Shown here in pieces: positions 41,853 through 52,157 of a stretch of DNA of 64,000 nt (position 1 is the stretch's first letter; the number at the start of each line of letters is the position of its first letter). A program made the position numbers and the translations under genes. The DNA is taken from assembly GCA_029718625.1 (NCBI GenBank), contig CM056378.1, forward strand, positions 66,983,027-67,047,026, read 5' to 3'. The notes beneath the pieces are model-generated. The model searched no databases, was not told the DNA's origin, and was given only the letters and a program-made list of their open reading frames with translations. Source of the DNA: Synaphobranchus kaupii (taxonomy: Eukaryota > Chordata > Actinopteri > Anguilliformes > Synaphobranchidae).

Positions 41853-44800
41853 TCAAGACATGATTAGACTCTTTTTAAGCTGAATCCTAAAAGTAGCCAG
41901 AGAGGTAGATGACTTTAGAGACGGAGACAGGGCATTCCAAAATTTGTGACCCCTGAAGTTAATGCAATATTGATGTTTGGATGTTCGACAGAAAGGTAAA
42001 TGGAAATAATTTATTTGTCTAGTTGGGTATGAGTGAAAATCAGAAGAGGGGCTAAAGAGATTATGAAGAGAAACAGGAAGATTTTGTTTACAGTTTAAGT
42101 ATTTGTAAATGAACAGGAAAGTTTGGAAGACATTTAGCTTATCAATTGACAAAATTGAATATTTCTTAAAGAGTGGAACAGATGGTTCCTGAGAATTGGA
42201 GTGAGAAATCATTCTCATAAAACTCTTTTGTATGATGAGTAACTTACTGAGATAGGAAGGATATGTAGCAGCCCAAACAATATTGCAATAGTTCAGATAA
42301 GGGAAGATGAAGCTATAATATAAAGTTAGATAAGAGGAAGGGTGAATAAGTGAGCAAACTTTTCTCAAAATGCCGAGCATTTTCATAGATCTCCTGCAAA
42401 CGTGGTCAATATGATTTTTCCAGCTGAGATTTTCATCAATGATGATTCCTAAAAATTTAATATGTGGCACTTGCGGAATTTCCTTTCCATTTATCAATAT
42501 TTTGGATTCGTCTTTGAGGTAAGATTTGTTTTTATTGCAGAAGATCATGACATTGCATTTGCTGATGTTGAGAGTAAGCTTGTTCAATTCAAACCATTTA
42601 TACACAGCAGACATTTCCTCATTCACAGACGTTATCAGTGATTTAAAGTCATCATGACAAGCTATCAGATTGGTGTCATCAGCAAACAGGATAGGAAGAA
42701 GATTTGTTACTGGTGGAAGCCAAATCATTAATATAAATCAAAAATAATAAAGGGCCAAGGATCGAACCCTGGGGCACCCCAAAAACAATCCCTAACTTAT
42801 TGGAAGCACTACCATTTGAATAAACAAACTGTTCTCTGTCAGCTAAGTAATTTGTCAGCCACAAGAGAGCAACATCCTGCACCCCATATCTACTGAGTTT
42901 GGAAATTAAAATTTCTTATCATCCAAAGCAGTAGCGATGTTATTGACAAGCTGTAATTGTGCATGCTCAGTTGAGTGTTTTTTCCTAAAGCCATATTGGT
43001 GGTTGTACAGGATGTTGTTCTCAGTTAGGTGGTTAGAGATTCTTGTATATACCAGTTTTTCTAAATTTTTTGAGAAGCAAGGGAGAATGGATATTGGGCG
43101 GTAATTACAAAAGATTTTGGGATCACCCGATTTATAAACAGGTATAACTTTGGCAATTTTAAATTCCTGAGGAATAACTCCAGTTTGAAATGATAACAAG
43201 AAGATGTGAGTTAAAGGATCAATAATATGATTAATAATTTCTTTTATGAGACTGGTTCTGATTCCATCATGGCCTTCAGCAGAATTTTTTAGATCCATAA
43301 TTATATCATACACTTCTTTGGAACTGGGTGGATAAAAGTTGCACAGAGAAGGATACATTAATAAAATTACAGGGGCTATCATCAGAGTCCCTGATGTTTG
43401 ATGCTAGAGAGAACCCAACGTTAACAAAAAACTCATTAAAACCATCAGCTATCTCCCTTGGGTTATGAAGGGTGCCATCCCTTCCTAACATCTCAGCAGG
43501 AGCAGCAGGTGGTGCTTTTTTGCGATTTAACAATTGGTTAATGATGCTCCAAGTTGCCTTCATGTAATTTGATGCTTGGGTGAATTTGACAGAGAAATAT
43601 TGCTTTTTTGCTTTCCTTATAGACAGAGTAAAATTATTTTGATATTTTTTATAAGATTCCACATTTAATGGGGAAGGATTTATAATAGATTTCTTATATA
43701 ATTTATTTTTGATGAGAAGACATTTTTTTAACTCTTTAGTAAACCATGGTTTTCCTTTTGAAGCTGCTTTTGTATTCTTGGGAGAAATTAAAGGAAAGCA
43801 TTTTTCAAAAACAGAATTGAAAAGCACTAAAAATGTTTGATAAGCTTCATTAACATCTTGCAACTTGAATACCTCATCCCAAGAAACACCACTAATCAAG
43901 ATTTTAAAAGATTCCATATTCTTTTTGGTAAAATTGCGATATTTAGATATCTCCTGAGCTGGCTTATTGTATCTGATATTCATGTTTTCTTTGGTATGGA
44001 TAATTTGAAAAACAGGGAGATGATCAGAAATATCAGATAGCAAAACACCAGAAGTAAATTCGAAATCCAGACAATTGATAATGATGTTGTCTATAGTTAT
44101 TCTGGTAGGTTTATGGATCATCGGATAAAAGTAGGTTGAAAAAAGAACATTAAGGAAGTCGGACATAAGTGGTAATTCACTTTTAAGGAGATTAATGTTG
44201 AAATCACCAAGTAGTATGCACATTTTACGTTCCTTGGTTATCATTTCCAGCGTAAGACAAAGGGCATCATTAAAGGTACTGATATCAGAATCGGGAGGTC
44301 TATAAATACAACCAATTATAATGTTTTTTCCATCAAAATGTGTGCAAGCAAGAATTTCCACAAAAAGTGATTCAACTGTAGTTTTATCTATCCTTTCTAT
44401 GGACAAAATTAAAACTATTTAGCACATAAATAGAAACACCCCCTCCTATTTTGTTCTTTCTGCAGGAGTGGATAGCATTGTATTCTGAGAAAGGATAGAG
44501 ACCTGTGATATCATCGTTAAGCCATGTTTCAGAAAATGCCATAGCAGAAAAAGATTTAAGGTTGATAAATAAGTTGTTAGGTGATCATAGTTCCTAGGCA
44601 GACTGCGAACATTTAAATGCAGGTGAGAGAAGGCGCCCGGGTCTGGACAGGCAAACAGCTGTTGCTGTGTCAGATTGCAGAACTGATCCTCTGAGTAATA
44701 TTGGCATGATACTTTAGCATTCCTCAGACCATCATGGTTCATATCAGGATTATATAATTAATCGTACCAGCCATCATTGACAGTAGGCCTACATGAAATA

Positions 44801-44874
44801 AAGGGGTTGAAGTCTATAGAGTCATCCTGAGAGGAGCTGGTGCCTGTGAGTAGGCTTAAAGATTCCAAGTCCAT
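41853..44874 (-). pseudogene. LINE ORF2: endonuclease and reverse transcriptase, broken
   Basis: An ATG at 44874 opens ORF2, which then reads in five pieces. The endonuclease has FSHLHLNVRSL, GCIYRPPDSD, LLGDFNINLL and SDISDHLPVF. RT has NYRPISILPCFSK, FRKKHSTEHA, GVPQGSILGPLLF and FADDTNLIA. The C-terminal part has FLGIIIDENLSWK and a tail WNALSPSLKS. A stop (near 44757), frameshifts around 44410-44450, 43306-43382 and 42890, and a shift near 42700 prevent expression. Catalytic residues are still readable in both domains. Confidence 0.85.
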
Positions 44875-45142
44875 AATTAAAGAATACAAAAAGGATTAAA
44901 AACAGATGGTGCGAGCAGCACCCACTAAGCTGTCTAGCCAGACAGTGCATAGGCAACTCACAAGCTTGCAGTTTTACGTTGGTTTGCGGGGTGAACAATT
45001 AGGCGATCGTGCCTTAGGTAAGCAATGTCACCGCGGTCACGCGCTGCCCGCATAGCTGGAATCAGTTCCCTCCGCTTTAGACGGACTGCGTCAGTGAAGT
45101 CCTCATTAATAAATATATTGGATCCTTTGAGAAAATCAGGAA

Positions 45143-45374
45143 CCTATTTGCGGTCCGTCTTCCATGAACCTGACCCATGAAGTCAATTTTTTCGCTGATC
45201 GGTCCAGTATTGAGTTCGCTACAGATTTCCTGTAGGCTCTCACTGGGCTACAATAGAAGTCAACGGGGGCAATTAGAAATGTTATGGAAAAACAACGATA
45301 AATGTGCTTTTATAGCTCAGTGTGTATTCTTACGGTCTCAGTATGCTCTCCTGTGAAATGTAGGCTATCGCAAA
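45143..45374. mobile_element. fragment of a TTAA-target element within LINE ORF1
   Basis: 232 bp match the left part of copies 1 and 2 but lack both ends. The fragment is bounded by a 21-bp exact direct repeat (45113-45133 and 45380-45400). TTAA transposition cannot explain such a long duplication. Confidence 0.8.
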
Positions 45375-45874
45375 CGTATATATATTGGATCCTTTGAGAA
45401 GTTTGGCCTTTGCAAGGACCGCCTGCTTATCCTTGTAACGGAGGAACTTAACCATCACTGGTCTGGATCTGCCGTTAGGAGCTTGTTTACCTGTGCGGTG
45501 TGCACGTTCCATCTCGATGACGTGCTGCTGACCCACGTTCAACTTTTCCAACAGTAGTTTCCGGACTTTTCCAACAGTAGTGTCCTCAGACTCAGCCCAG
45601 CTTTCGTTAGATGATTCAGGAAGACCCTCAAAGATCAGATTATTTCTTCTTGATTGGCCAACCAATGAGTCGAGCCGACCATCCGTGGATAGAAGCCCTT
45701 CGCAGACTTTGAAAAGGTCCGTTTGTACAGCTTTCCACTCGGCAGCCTGTTTAACGTTGTCAGATTTTAAAGTGTCAACTTCCCTTTGAGTAAATTGAAG
45801 ACTCATTTTAAGTTCCTGATTTTCTCTTGTTAACTCATCTAGCCTTTTGTTCGAATTGTCCAAGATGAGCTTAA

Positions 45875-46841
45875 AGGGTAAGTTCGCTATTTTGGACCTT
45901 GGACCCTATTTGCGGTCCGTCTTCCATGAACCTGACCCATGAAGTCAATTTTTTCGCTGATCGGTCCAGTATTGAGTTCGCTACAGATTTCCTGTAGGCT
46001 CTCACTGGGCTACAATAGAAGTCAACGGGGCAATTAGAAATGTTATGGAAAAACAACGATAAATGTGCTTTTATAGCTCAGTGTGTATTCTTACGGTCTC
46101 AGTATGCTCTCCTGTGAAATGTAGGCTATCGCAAATGCAAACCGAACGTTGAAACAACAGTTCCATTTGAAACAGAACTATTTCTCCGACCGCACTACCT
46201 CGCACTGACTTCGGATAACATTACCTGCGCAACTTCAGCCTCTCTCTCTTCTCTTGCTCTCTTATCATCCATCTCTTGTAGTTCCGTGTCCGGGTATTCT
46301 GGCTCAAATCTGCAGCCAGTAACGTCAAAGTCAAAATCGAATTCTTCGTCTTCGTAATCATTATAGTCATCCATCATCCAAGTTTTTTTGTGGAAATTGT
46401 AGGCTACGTTGCTGCAGGTAAACAAACGCAGACTGCTCAACTAGATAGTTTCGTAAACGGCCGGCACACCTTCCCGCTCCCCTACCCCCGACACATAGTA
46501 CTCCGCGGGAGCAGCGAAAACAAGCAACAGAGAAATGCTTACTTCCAAGCCATGCCAAGCACGTAAAAATGTTCGGATTGAGATACATTTCACAGGAGAG
46601 CATACTGAGACCGGTAACAATACACCCTGAGCTTCCCGTCTCATTTATTGTACATGAAAGCACATTTATCGAACATTTCTAATTGCCCCGTTGACTTCTA
46701 TTGTAGCCCAGTGAGAGCCTACAGGAAATCTGTAGCGAACTCAATACTGGACCGATCAGCGAAAAAATGGACTTCATGGGTCAGGTTCATGGAAGACAGA
46801 CCGCAAATAGGGTCCAAGGTCCAAAATAGCGAACTTACCCT
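45875..46841. mobile_element. TTAA-target element, copy 2 (in LINE ORF1)
   Basis: 967 bp between TTAA duplications at 45871-45874 and 46842-46845, with the same AGGGTAAG inverted ends as copy 1. Removing it and one TTAA leaves ORF1 in frame. It is longer than copy 1 by about 145 bp in the centre. Confidence 0.93.
46195..46440 (-). pseudogene. acidic exon-like frame carried by the TTAA element
   Basis: A frame of about 60 meaningful residues begins with MDDYNDYEDEEFDFDFDVTG, then has RFEPEYPDTELQEMDDKRARE and continues as a charged helix. It ends at a potential splice donor GCGAG|GTAGTG. The FEPEYTxxEL wording recalls the leader of multicopy fish proteins with a P2X7-intracellular-like zinc domain, from memory only. 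It may be a piece of the parent transposon's own gene or a captured host exon. Codons upstream of this Met look non-coding. Confidence 0.45.
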
Positions 46842-47049
46842 TTAATGAAGTCTTTGCAGTTGTTCTGTTGTTGTTGTAAGAGATCCGAGTAGTGATCTTT
46901 CTGTAGCTGTAGCATTTCCTGTACCTGAGACTGTGTAACATGGACGTCCTCATCAACTTTTAGTTCCAGTTTTGCCCCTTTGTGAGCCATAGCTCATGAA
47001 CGGACAAACGTTTGTTTTAATTTACCGAAAGTAGCCAGTTGTACCCTAA

Positions 47050-47391
47050 CTAATTAAATTTCCCGTGTAGCAATCGCTTTGAGAATTCAAAGCAATTCCC
47101 CATCATAGCGATCCGGTAATTGTAGCTTAGTAGCTTAGGCTCTTTAATGGTGCGTGGAGCTGGAATAGGAGGTGTAGGTGCTTGTGCAACTGGGGGTGGA
47201 TTGACAGCAACAGAGAATCTGTGGAGACTCTCCGTAGATTTTCTGAGGCATTCTCCCTGATGTTGGAGTTGCTCCATCAACTGGTGTTATTGTGTTTGTA
47301 ATGTGAGAATTGCCTCCTCGAGGGTAACCCCTGTAGCGCCCTGGCTGGGTGGTGCTTTATCAGAAACCTGTGGTTTAGCTGGCCCTTCCAT
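47050..47391 (-). pseudogene. gag: gag N-terminus (sushi type)
   Basis: The likely start is an ATG at 47391, 14 nt inside the primer site region. It is followed by LEEAILTLQTQ, one stop, then LMEQLQHQGECLRKS and a Pro-rich stretch (PPPVAQAPTPPIPAPR). The stop and later frameshifts inactivate it. The LINE insertion at about 47040 cuts it from the rest of gag. Confidence 0.75.
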
Positions 47392-47394
47392 GAG

Positions 47395-47405
47395 GCTTCG
47401 ATATT
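47395..47405 (-). promoter_or_regulatory. self-primer binding site
   Basis: The minus strand reads AATATCGAAGC one base after the end of the 5' LTR. It is the exact complement of GCTTCGATATT at 47940-47930 in the LTR, which lies where transcription should start. No tRNA match is apparent. This fits the self-priming of the Tf1/sushi group. Confidence 0.75.
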
Positions 47406-47406
47406 C

Positions 47407-48123
47407 TGTAAGGGGGAGTGAAAGGTTCGGAGAACCAAACGCCACAACCAAGGAATCTTAACGCGTATCTTGTTAGAAATACGCCACTAAGCAGACAGCT
47501 CCGCAGTAAAAGGAAAGGAAACAAAATAAAGGGAATAAAAAGCTCCCGGCGTAAGCCAACACAAAATAACCCCAAAAAAGGGCAAACTCGGCAATAGCGA
47601 GTAGTAAACAACAAAGGAACCTCACGCACTCACACAAGGGGCGTAAAACTAGAGGTCAGAGATAAACAAAAGAAAGCCTGTGTAACAAGGGTGAAAGAAA
47701 CAAAAATAGAAAAAGAACCTGTTACCTACAGCTCTAGGTGTGAACGAGCTGAACAAAAGGTAACAGGTAGAGGAATATAAAAGGATAAAGAGAGAAGGAA
47801 ACAAAAAGACTAAATAAATCTTTACCCTAACTCTTTAACCGGACTACCTACGTTTCTGACGAGTAACAACCAGAAACATAGAGACCGCTATCCTTTACCT
47901 TACCGACTCCGATAGTCAAAAGCAAAGACAATATCGAAGCGTCGGCAAAGCGGAAGCCCTGGACTATTTATAACCAGCAGGAAATCCAAAAAAGGTGAAA
48001 GGAATCATTTCCGGGCGAGATTCAAACACCATAACGGATGCAGAAAAATCAGATGATTGCCCAGATGTCGTCAAACAAAAGAACGACCGCAGAAACAACA
48101 GCAGGCTGCCAGAAACCATGGCA
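47407..48123 (-). repeat. 5' LTR of sushi-type element
   Basis: 717 bp, starting TGCCATGG and ending CTTACA on the minus strand. Related to, but clearly different from, the plus-strand LTR at 50499-51200. Confidence 0.9.
47965..47972 (-). promoter_or_regulatory. LTR TATA box
   Basis: TATAAATA on the minus strand. The 11-nt self-primer complement begins 25 nt downstream of its last base, the normal TATA-to-start distance. Confidence 0.75.
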
Positions 48124-48235
48124 ATCTGTTATCGGGTTGAAAAGTCCAGATTTTATAACAGGGCGCCTTTAACATCAATGGTGACTTCTCATTCATTTCT
48201 CTAACAGTGGTGGTAGAAGTAAACATTAAGCCAGC

Positions 48236-48985
48236 ATGCCCAAAAGAAAACGGAGTGTAGATCCTGCAGCCCACAAATGCTCTCCATCTACATGCATCCT
48301 TCTTGTGCCATCCATGGCTGATCATGGTCATTTTACACCCCTCACTAAAATCGAAGGAACTGCTACACAAAAACTACAACAGCTGCATAAGATCCGGGAC
48401 TGACGTCTCCACCAATCACATGAGTCTTCATATCGTATGCAATCAGTGTGTGACCAGATCCCTACAACTCTCCCCGATGACCTGGAAAGTGTTGGGTATC
48501 ACCGCAACTGTTATCAGCGCTTTACTGGCAACCTTCATCTTCTGGGAGATGATACAGAACCAGAACCATCAACCTCACAGTGGCATCACTCCCCTCGTAA
48601 ATTGTCTTCAGGGGGTTCTGCTGGACCCATCTTCCCACCAGAGTGCATTTTTTGTGACAAAGTTGAGATCAAAGATGGTCATCACAAAACTGAGAGACCT
48701 GAATACTTCTCATCTTATAAGAACAAAGAAAATGCATGGGAGCAAATTGAATCACGGGCCGAGAAAATGGGTCTAGTTCGACTTCATAGACAGGTGAAGA
48801 ACAAAGACCTCTTTGTTTGTGAAGCCAAACACCATCCGTCATGCTTTAAATCTTTCCGCACAGCATTCGCCAACTACGAGCGCAGGATTCACCTGTCTGA
48901 GCTCGCAGAATCCCTGGGAGAAGACTACTGCGCCACACTTCTTGGGTTCTATGTGTTCAGCGGAGAAGACTGTACCAGTGCCTTC
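48236..48985 (+). pseudogene. unidentified Cys/His-domain protein, fused to integrase
   Basis: The frame starts at an ATG at 48236 with a basic KRKR stretch, has one stop (TGA at 48401-48403), then a His/Cys-rich region: GYHRNCYQRFTGN, PPECIFCDKVE, FVCEAKHHPSCFKSFR. Cys and His spacing suggests zinc binding. The frame runs without a stop across a junction near 48985 into chromovirus RNase H/integrase. I do not recognise the family by name; a second, different member is at 52975-53218 (GYHKDCYSHFTN). It is probably part of a multicopy, transposon-linked gene family. Confidence 0.55.
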
Positions 48986-50469
48986 AAAATTCTGACCTAT
49001 CGCCCCGGGTCTAAGAACATTAAACCCGATGCGTTGTTGCACGTTTTTGACCGTTCTGACAGGGAGTCACGCCCCGAGCCTGTGGTTCCCAGCTCTCAGA
49101 TTGTGGCTCCAGTTATGTGGGCTATAGAAGCAGCTGTGCAGAAGGCGCTGCGTTCCAATCCCGGCCCAGGTGGGGGCCCACCCTATTGCCTGTTTGTGCT
49201 GTCTCGGTTGCGATCGTGGGTTATCCAGTGGGGTCATGCATCACAATTGGTGGCCCATCCAGGCGTTCACCGGACCAGAGAATTTATTTCTCGCCGGTTT
49301 TGGTGGCCCAAACTGGAGAGCGATGTGCGGGAATTCATTGCCGCGTGTTCCACTTGTGCCCGTAACAAGGGTTTGCGCCTTTCCCCTTCGGGTCTTTTGC
49401 ATCCACTTCCCATTCCCAGTCGTCCCTGGAGTCACATCGCCATTTTGTTACCGGTCTGCCGCTGTCCCATGGGAACATCTTGGTGGTGGTTGATCGGTTT
49501 TCTATGTCGGCTCACTATATCTCCCTGCCTAAATTGCCATCTGCTCCTGAGACGGCTCAGTTAATGGTGGACCACGTTTTCAGGGTGCACGGCCTCCCCC
49601 TGGATGTGGTGTCGGATCGCGGTCCGCAATTCGCCGCTAAATTCTGGCGCTCTTTTTGTACTCTGTTGGGGGCATCCGTCAGTCTTTCGTCCGGGTTTCA
49701 TCCCGAAACCAACGGACAGACGGAAAGCACCAACAGAGTGTGGAGAGCACTCTATGGTGCCTGGCCATGGCCAATCCCACGTCCTGGAGTCGCTACCTCA
49801 CCTGGGCCGAATACGCCCATAATACGTTGCGTAACGCTTCCACTGGCCTCTCTCCTTTTGAGGCTCAGTTAGGATATTTACCCCCATTGTTCCCTGAGCT
49901 GGAGAGAGATGCGGAGGTTCCTTCCGCCGCTTCTTTGGTTCGCAGATGTCGAGCGGCCTGGAGGCGCGTAAGCTCCTCTTTTTTATGCGCTTCGGCTAAA
50001 GAAAAGGCTGTGGCCAACAGACATTGTCGGCCTGCCCCTTCTTACGGGGTGGGGCAATGGGTGTGGCTTTCTACACGGGACCTACCTCTGCGAGTTGAGT
50101 CTCGTAAACTCGCGCTTCGGTTTGTAGGCTCTTTTAAAATCATCCGGAAACTCAACCCGGACACTGTGCGCATTCAGTTGCCATCATCCATGCGCATCCA
50201 CCCCACCTTCCATGTCTCTCGCTTGAAACCGGTGCTCGTTAAGCGGTCTTGCTCCGACTGATAAGCCACCGCCTCCCCCCCGCTTCGTGGATGGAGGTAC
50301 GGTGTATACCATTCGGCGTATTTTGGCTGAGAGACGTGTAGGCAGAGGTTGTCAATTTTTGGTGGACTGGGAGGGTTATGGGCCTGCGGAGTGTTGCTGG
50401 GTTCCCTCCAGGAACATCTTGGATCCTACTCTAATTAGGGACTGTCGTAGAAGCAAGGCTGAGGGATAG
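48986..50469 (+). pseudogene. chromovirus RNase H end, integrase and chromodomain
   Basis: Begins at LTYRPGSKNIKPDAL (end of RNase H). Integrase follows, with an HHCC module (HPGVHRTREF ... CSTCARNK) and a frameshift near 49445 that removes the first catalytic Asp. The second Asp is in VVSDRGPQF, and the Glu is in QTESTNR. A GPY/F-like [18 protein letters not shown] and a chromodomain ([15 protein letters not shown], then [16 protein letters not shown]) at about 50305-50440 end the gene. The chromodomain steers integration to certain histone marks in known chromoviruses. Three or more frameshifts inactivate it. Confidence 0.85.
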
Positions 50470-50485
50470 CCTGGAGCCATCCCGT

Positions 50486-50495
50486 AGAAGGGGGG
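50486..50495 (+). promoter_or_regulatory. polypurine tract of chromovirus
   Basis: AGAAGGGGGG lies three bases before the 3' LTR. Confidence 0.75.
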
Positions 50496-50498
50496 TCC

Positions 50499-51200
50499 TG
50501 TCATGGTTATTTGCAGCCTTAGCTTTTACGTTTTTGGTTTCCTTTTTGGTGTCCTCAGGACGCTCTATCTGATTTTTTCCGGTATTCGTGTCTTGCCCGA
50601 CAATTATTCCCTTCACCTGTTTTACGTTTCCTGCCAGCTATAAATACCTCAGGACTTCCGCATTTCCGCACTTTGAGATTGTCTTTGCTATGTTGACATA
50701 CAAAGTCGGTAAGGTATAGGAATTTCGGTCGCTGCATTTCTGGTTTGTACGAATAGGAAACGCAGCAAGTCTGGTTATAAGATTTAGGATTAGATTGGTT
50801 TTCTCTTTCCTTTCCAATCTTTCTTTATCCTTTATTCTTTTTACCTGTTGCCAGTTGTGTTCAGCTCTTTTGCCACAAGAGCTTTGGCTAGCAGGTATTT
50901 TCTATTCTTTTCCTTCACTAATTTTATCGAGTTCTGTTTAGTTTCATCACCTCTTGTTATGCCTAATTATTTAGTGCGTGAGGTTCTTCTGTTAGTTATT
51001 CTCACTGTTTATCGAGATCGCCTCAGTTTTTGGAGGTTGCTTTGTTTTGCCTTGTGCTAGGGAAGTTTTGCCCCTGATCCTGTGTTATCCCAGTCCTGGT
51101 GCGGCTACTTCCGCGTTTTGGGTGTATCTCTCTCTAGATATGCTTTTAGAAATCCTTATCGGTCGCGTTTGCTTCTCCGACCCCTACACTCCCCCTCACA
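50499..51200 (+). mobile_element. 3' LTR of chromovirus
   Basis: 702 bp, TGTCATGG to CTCACA, with TATAAATA at 50639-50646. It lands within LINE coding sequence, which resumes at 51201. The matching 5' LTR is absent from the window. Confidence 0.85.
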
Positions 51201-51700
51201 GATTTAAGTGACCACTGTGCTGTTGCTAATTAGAAATACTAAGATCCCCAAGACAAAACTCGCTTTGTCCAGAAGAGAAATCTGAAGTGTCTTGTTGAGC
51301 AGGGTTTCTAGCACGACTTGTTTTACTTTGAATGGAAAAGGATTGAGTTTATTCCTGATGTTGAGACTGCCTGGGCATTCTTTCATGATGGCTTTTTGCT
51401 AATTATGAATAAACATGCCCCCTTCTGTAAGTACAGAGTGAAAGGTACGGATAACCCCTGGTTTTCCCCTGAGCTATCAGGTATATTTCATGAACGTAAT
51501 TCAGTCTGGGCTAAGGCTAGGAAATCAGGGTCTGATGCTGATTGGCTTCTTTTTAGGCAATTACGAAAGAAATGCTCCTCTCTTTTTAAGAAGGCCAAGT
51601 CAGAATTTTATTTATCTGTTATAGACGGCGGGCCAAGGGGAGATTTTGTGTATTTAATCCCTATCGAGGGAGGACCCAGTTTTTTGTTAACAACTTCTAC
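51201..51700 (+). pseudogene. LINE fragment: endonuclease end and linker to RT
   Basis: Starts at DLSDHCAV (endonuclease His motif) directly after the chromovirus LTR. It continues with NPWFSPELSGIFHERNSVW and FRQLRKKCSSLFKKAKSEFY, a linker found in L2/jockey-type fish LINEs. Frameshifts at about 51230-51320 and no RT afterwards. The LTR element inserted into this LINE. Confidence 0.7.
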
Positions 51701-51902
51701 AGTTTTCAACAAATGGAAATAAAATTGTTGCCACTCGTACTTCTTGCACATTTTTTGTTAATCGGTAACTTTGTCCAACTTACTTTTTCCGGCAAAGAGA
51801 GCGGGCAGCTATGTTTCGGGTCCGACATGCATGACGTTTGTAGTTATCATCCAATAGCGTGCTTGGAAAAGTGCCGGTGTAGGCACCAGATCCCGCCCAG
51901 CA

Positions 51903-52100
51903 ATGCTCCCAAACAATGATTACAAACTGCTAACACAAATATTTTCAGATCGTCTTAAAGAAGGGTTTTCACAAATAATAATTGATTTTAAAAATAACAT
52001 ATTCCCTGAAACGTCGGGTTTCCGCAAAAACAGTTAGAGGAGAAAATTAACACAAGTGAGCAGTCTCCCTACTTCATTATTAAGCTTGATATAACACAAA
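51903..52100 (+). pseudogene. L1/Tx1-like RT fragment
   Basis: Reads LPNNDYKLLTQIFSDRLKEG, then a TAG, then in another frame FIIKLDITQ. LNxDYK and the following block are typical of L1/Tx1-clade RT, a different clade from the neighbouring fragment. Very short and decayed. Confidence 0.55.
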
Positions 52101-52157
52101 TGTCAGTATTTTAGAGGTAACGTTTGTCCTGTCATCCTTACTTTATGTGAGAACTTA

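Larger units (their letters stand above)
44958..46990 (-). pseudogene. LINE ORF1: coiled coil and RRM-like nucleic-acid chaperone
   Basis: The ATG at 46990 starts a Gln-rich helix (QVQEMLQLQKDHYSDLLQQ). After the TTAA insertion the frame continues with a coiled coil (RLDELTRENQELKM) and an RRM-type domain with RRNNLIFEGLPES, EMERAHRTG and RPVMVKFLRYKDKQAVL. It resumes after the second insertion with a C-terminal domain (LKRRELIPAMRAARDRG) and stops at 44958-44960. ORF1 proteins of this kind coat LINE RNA. Apart from the two insertions it looks nearly intact. Confidence 0.82.
41521..47040 (-). mobile_element. near full-length two-ORF LINE inside gypsy gag
   Basis: Runs from about 47040 (5' end) to a (TAAA)n tail at 41521-41555. 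It holds ORF1 (46990-44958) and ORF2 (44874-41853), both broken, and is interrupted by a TTAA element (45875-46841) and a fragment of another (45143-45374). No convincing target duplication at its ends. Placed in the jockey superfamily by RT wording; the clade is not resolved. Confidence 0.85.
39016..48123 (-). mobile_element. sushi-type Ty3/gypsy element with nested insertions
   Basis: The outer boundaries carry the same 5-bp duplication ATCTG (39011-39015 and 48124-48128). The 5' LTR (47407-48123) is complete. The 3' LTR is reduced to its last 166 bp (39016-39181), fused to RT by a deletion that removed most of pol. The gag text ([19 protein letters not shown]) is of the sushi/PEG10-RTL family. 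A TTAA element (40599-41420) and a LINE (about 41521-47040) sit inside gag. Confidence 0.9.

Noticed and set aside
48303..48776. 157-codon ORF with a membrane-like stretch at 48.5 kb
   Set aside because: It is a shadow of the Cys/His-domain frame, which has conserved-looking motifs and is much longer.
51713..51919. A 68-codon ORF with a signal-peptide-like start and six Cys
   Set aside because: It overlaps decayed LINE sequence, has no splice or family support, and looks like chance.
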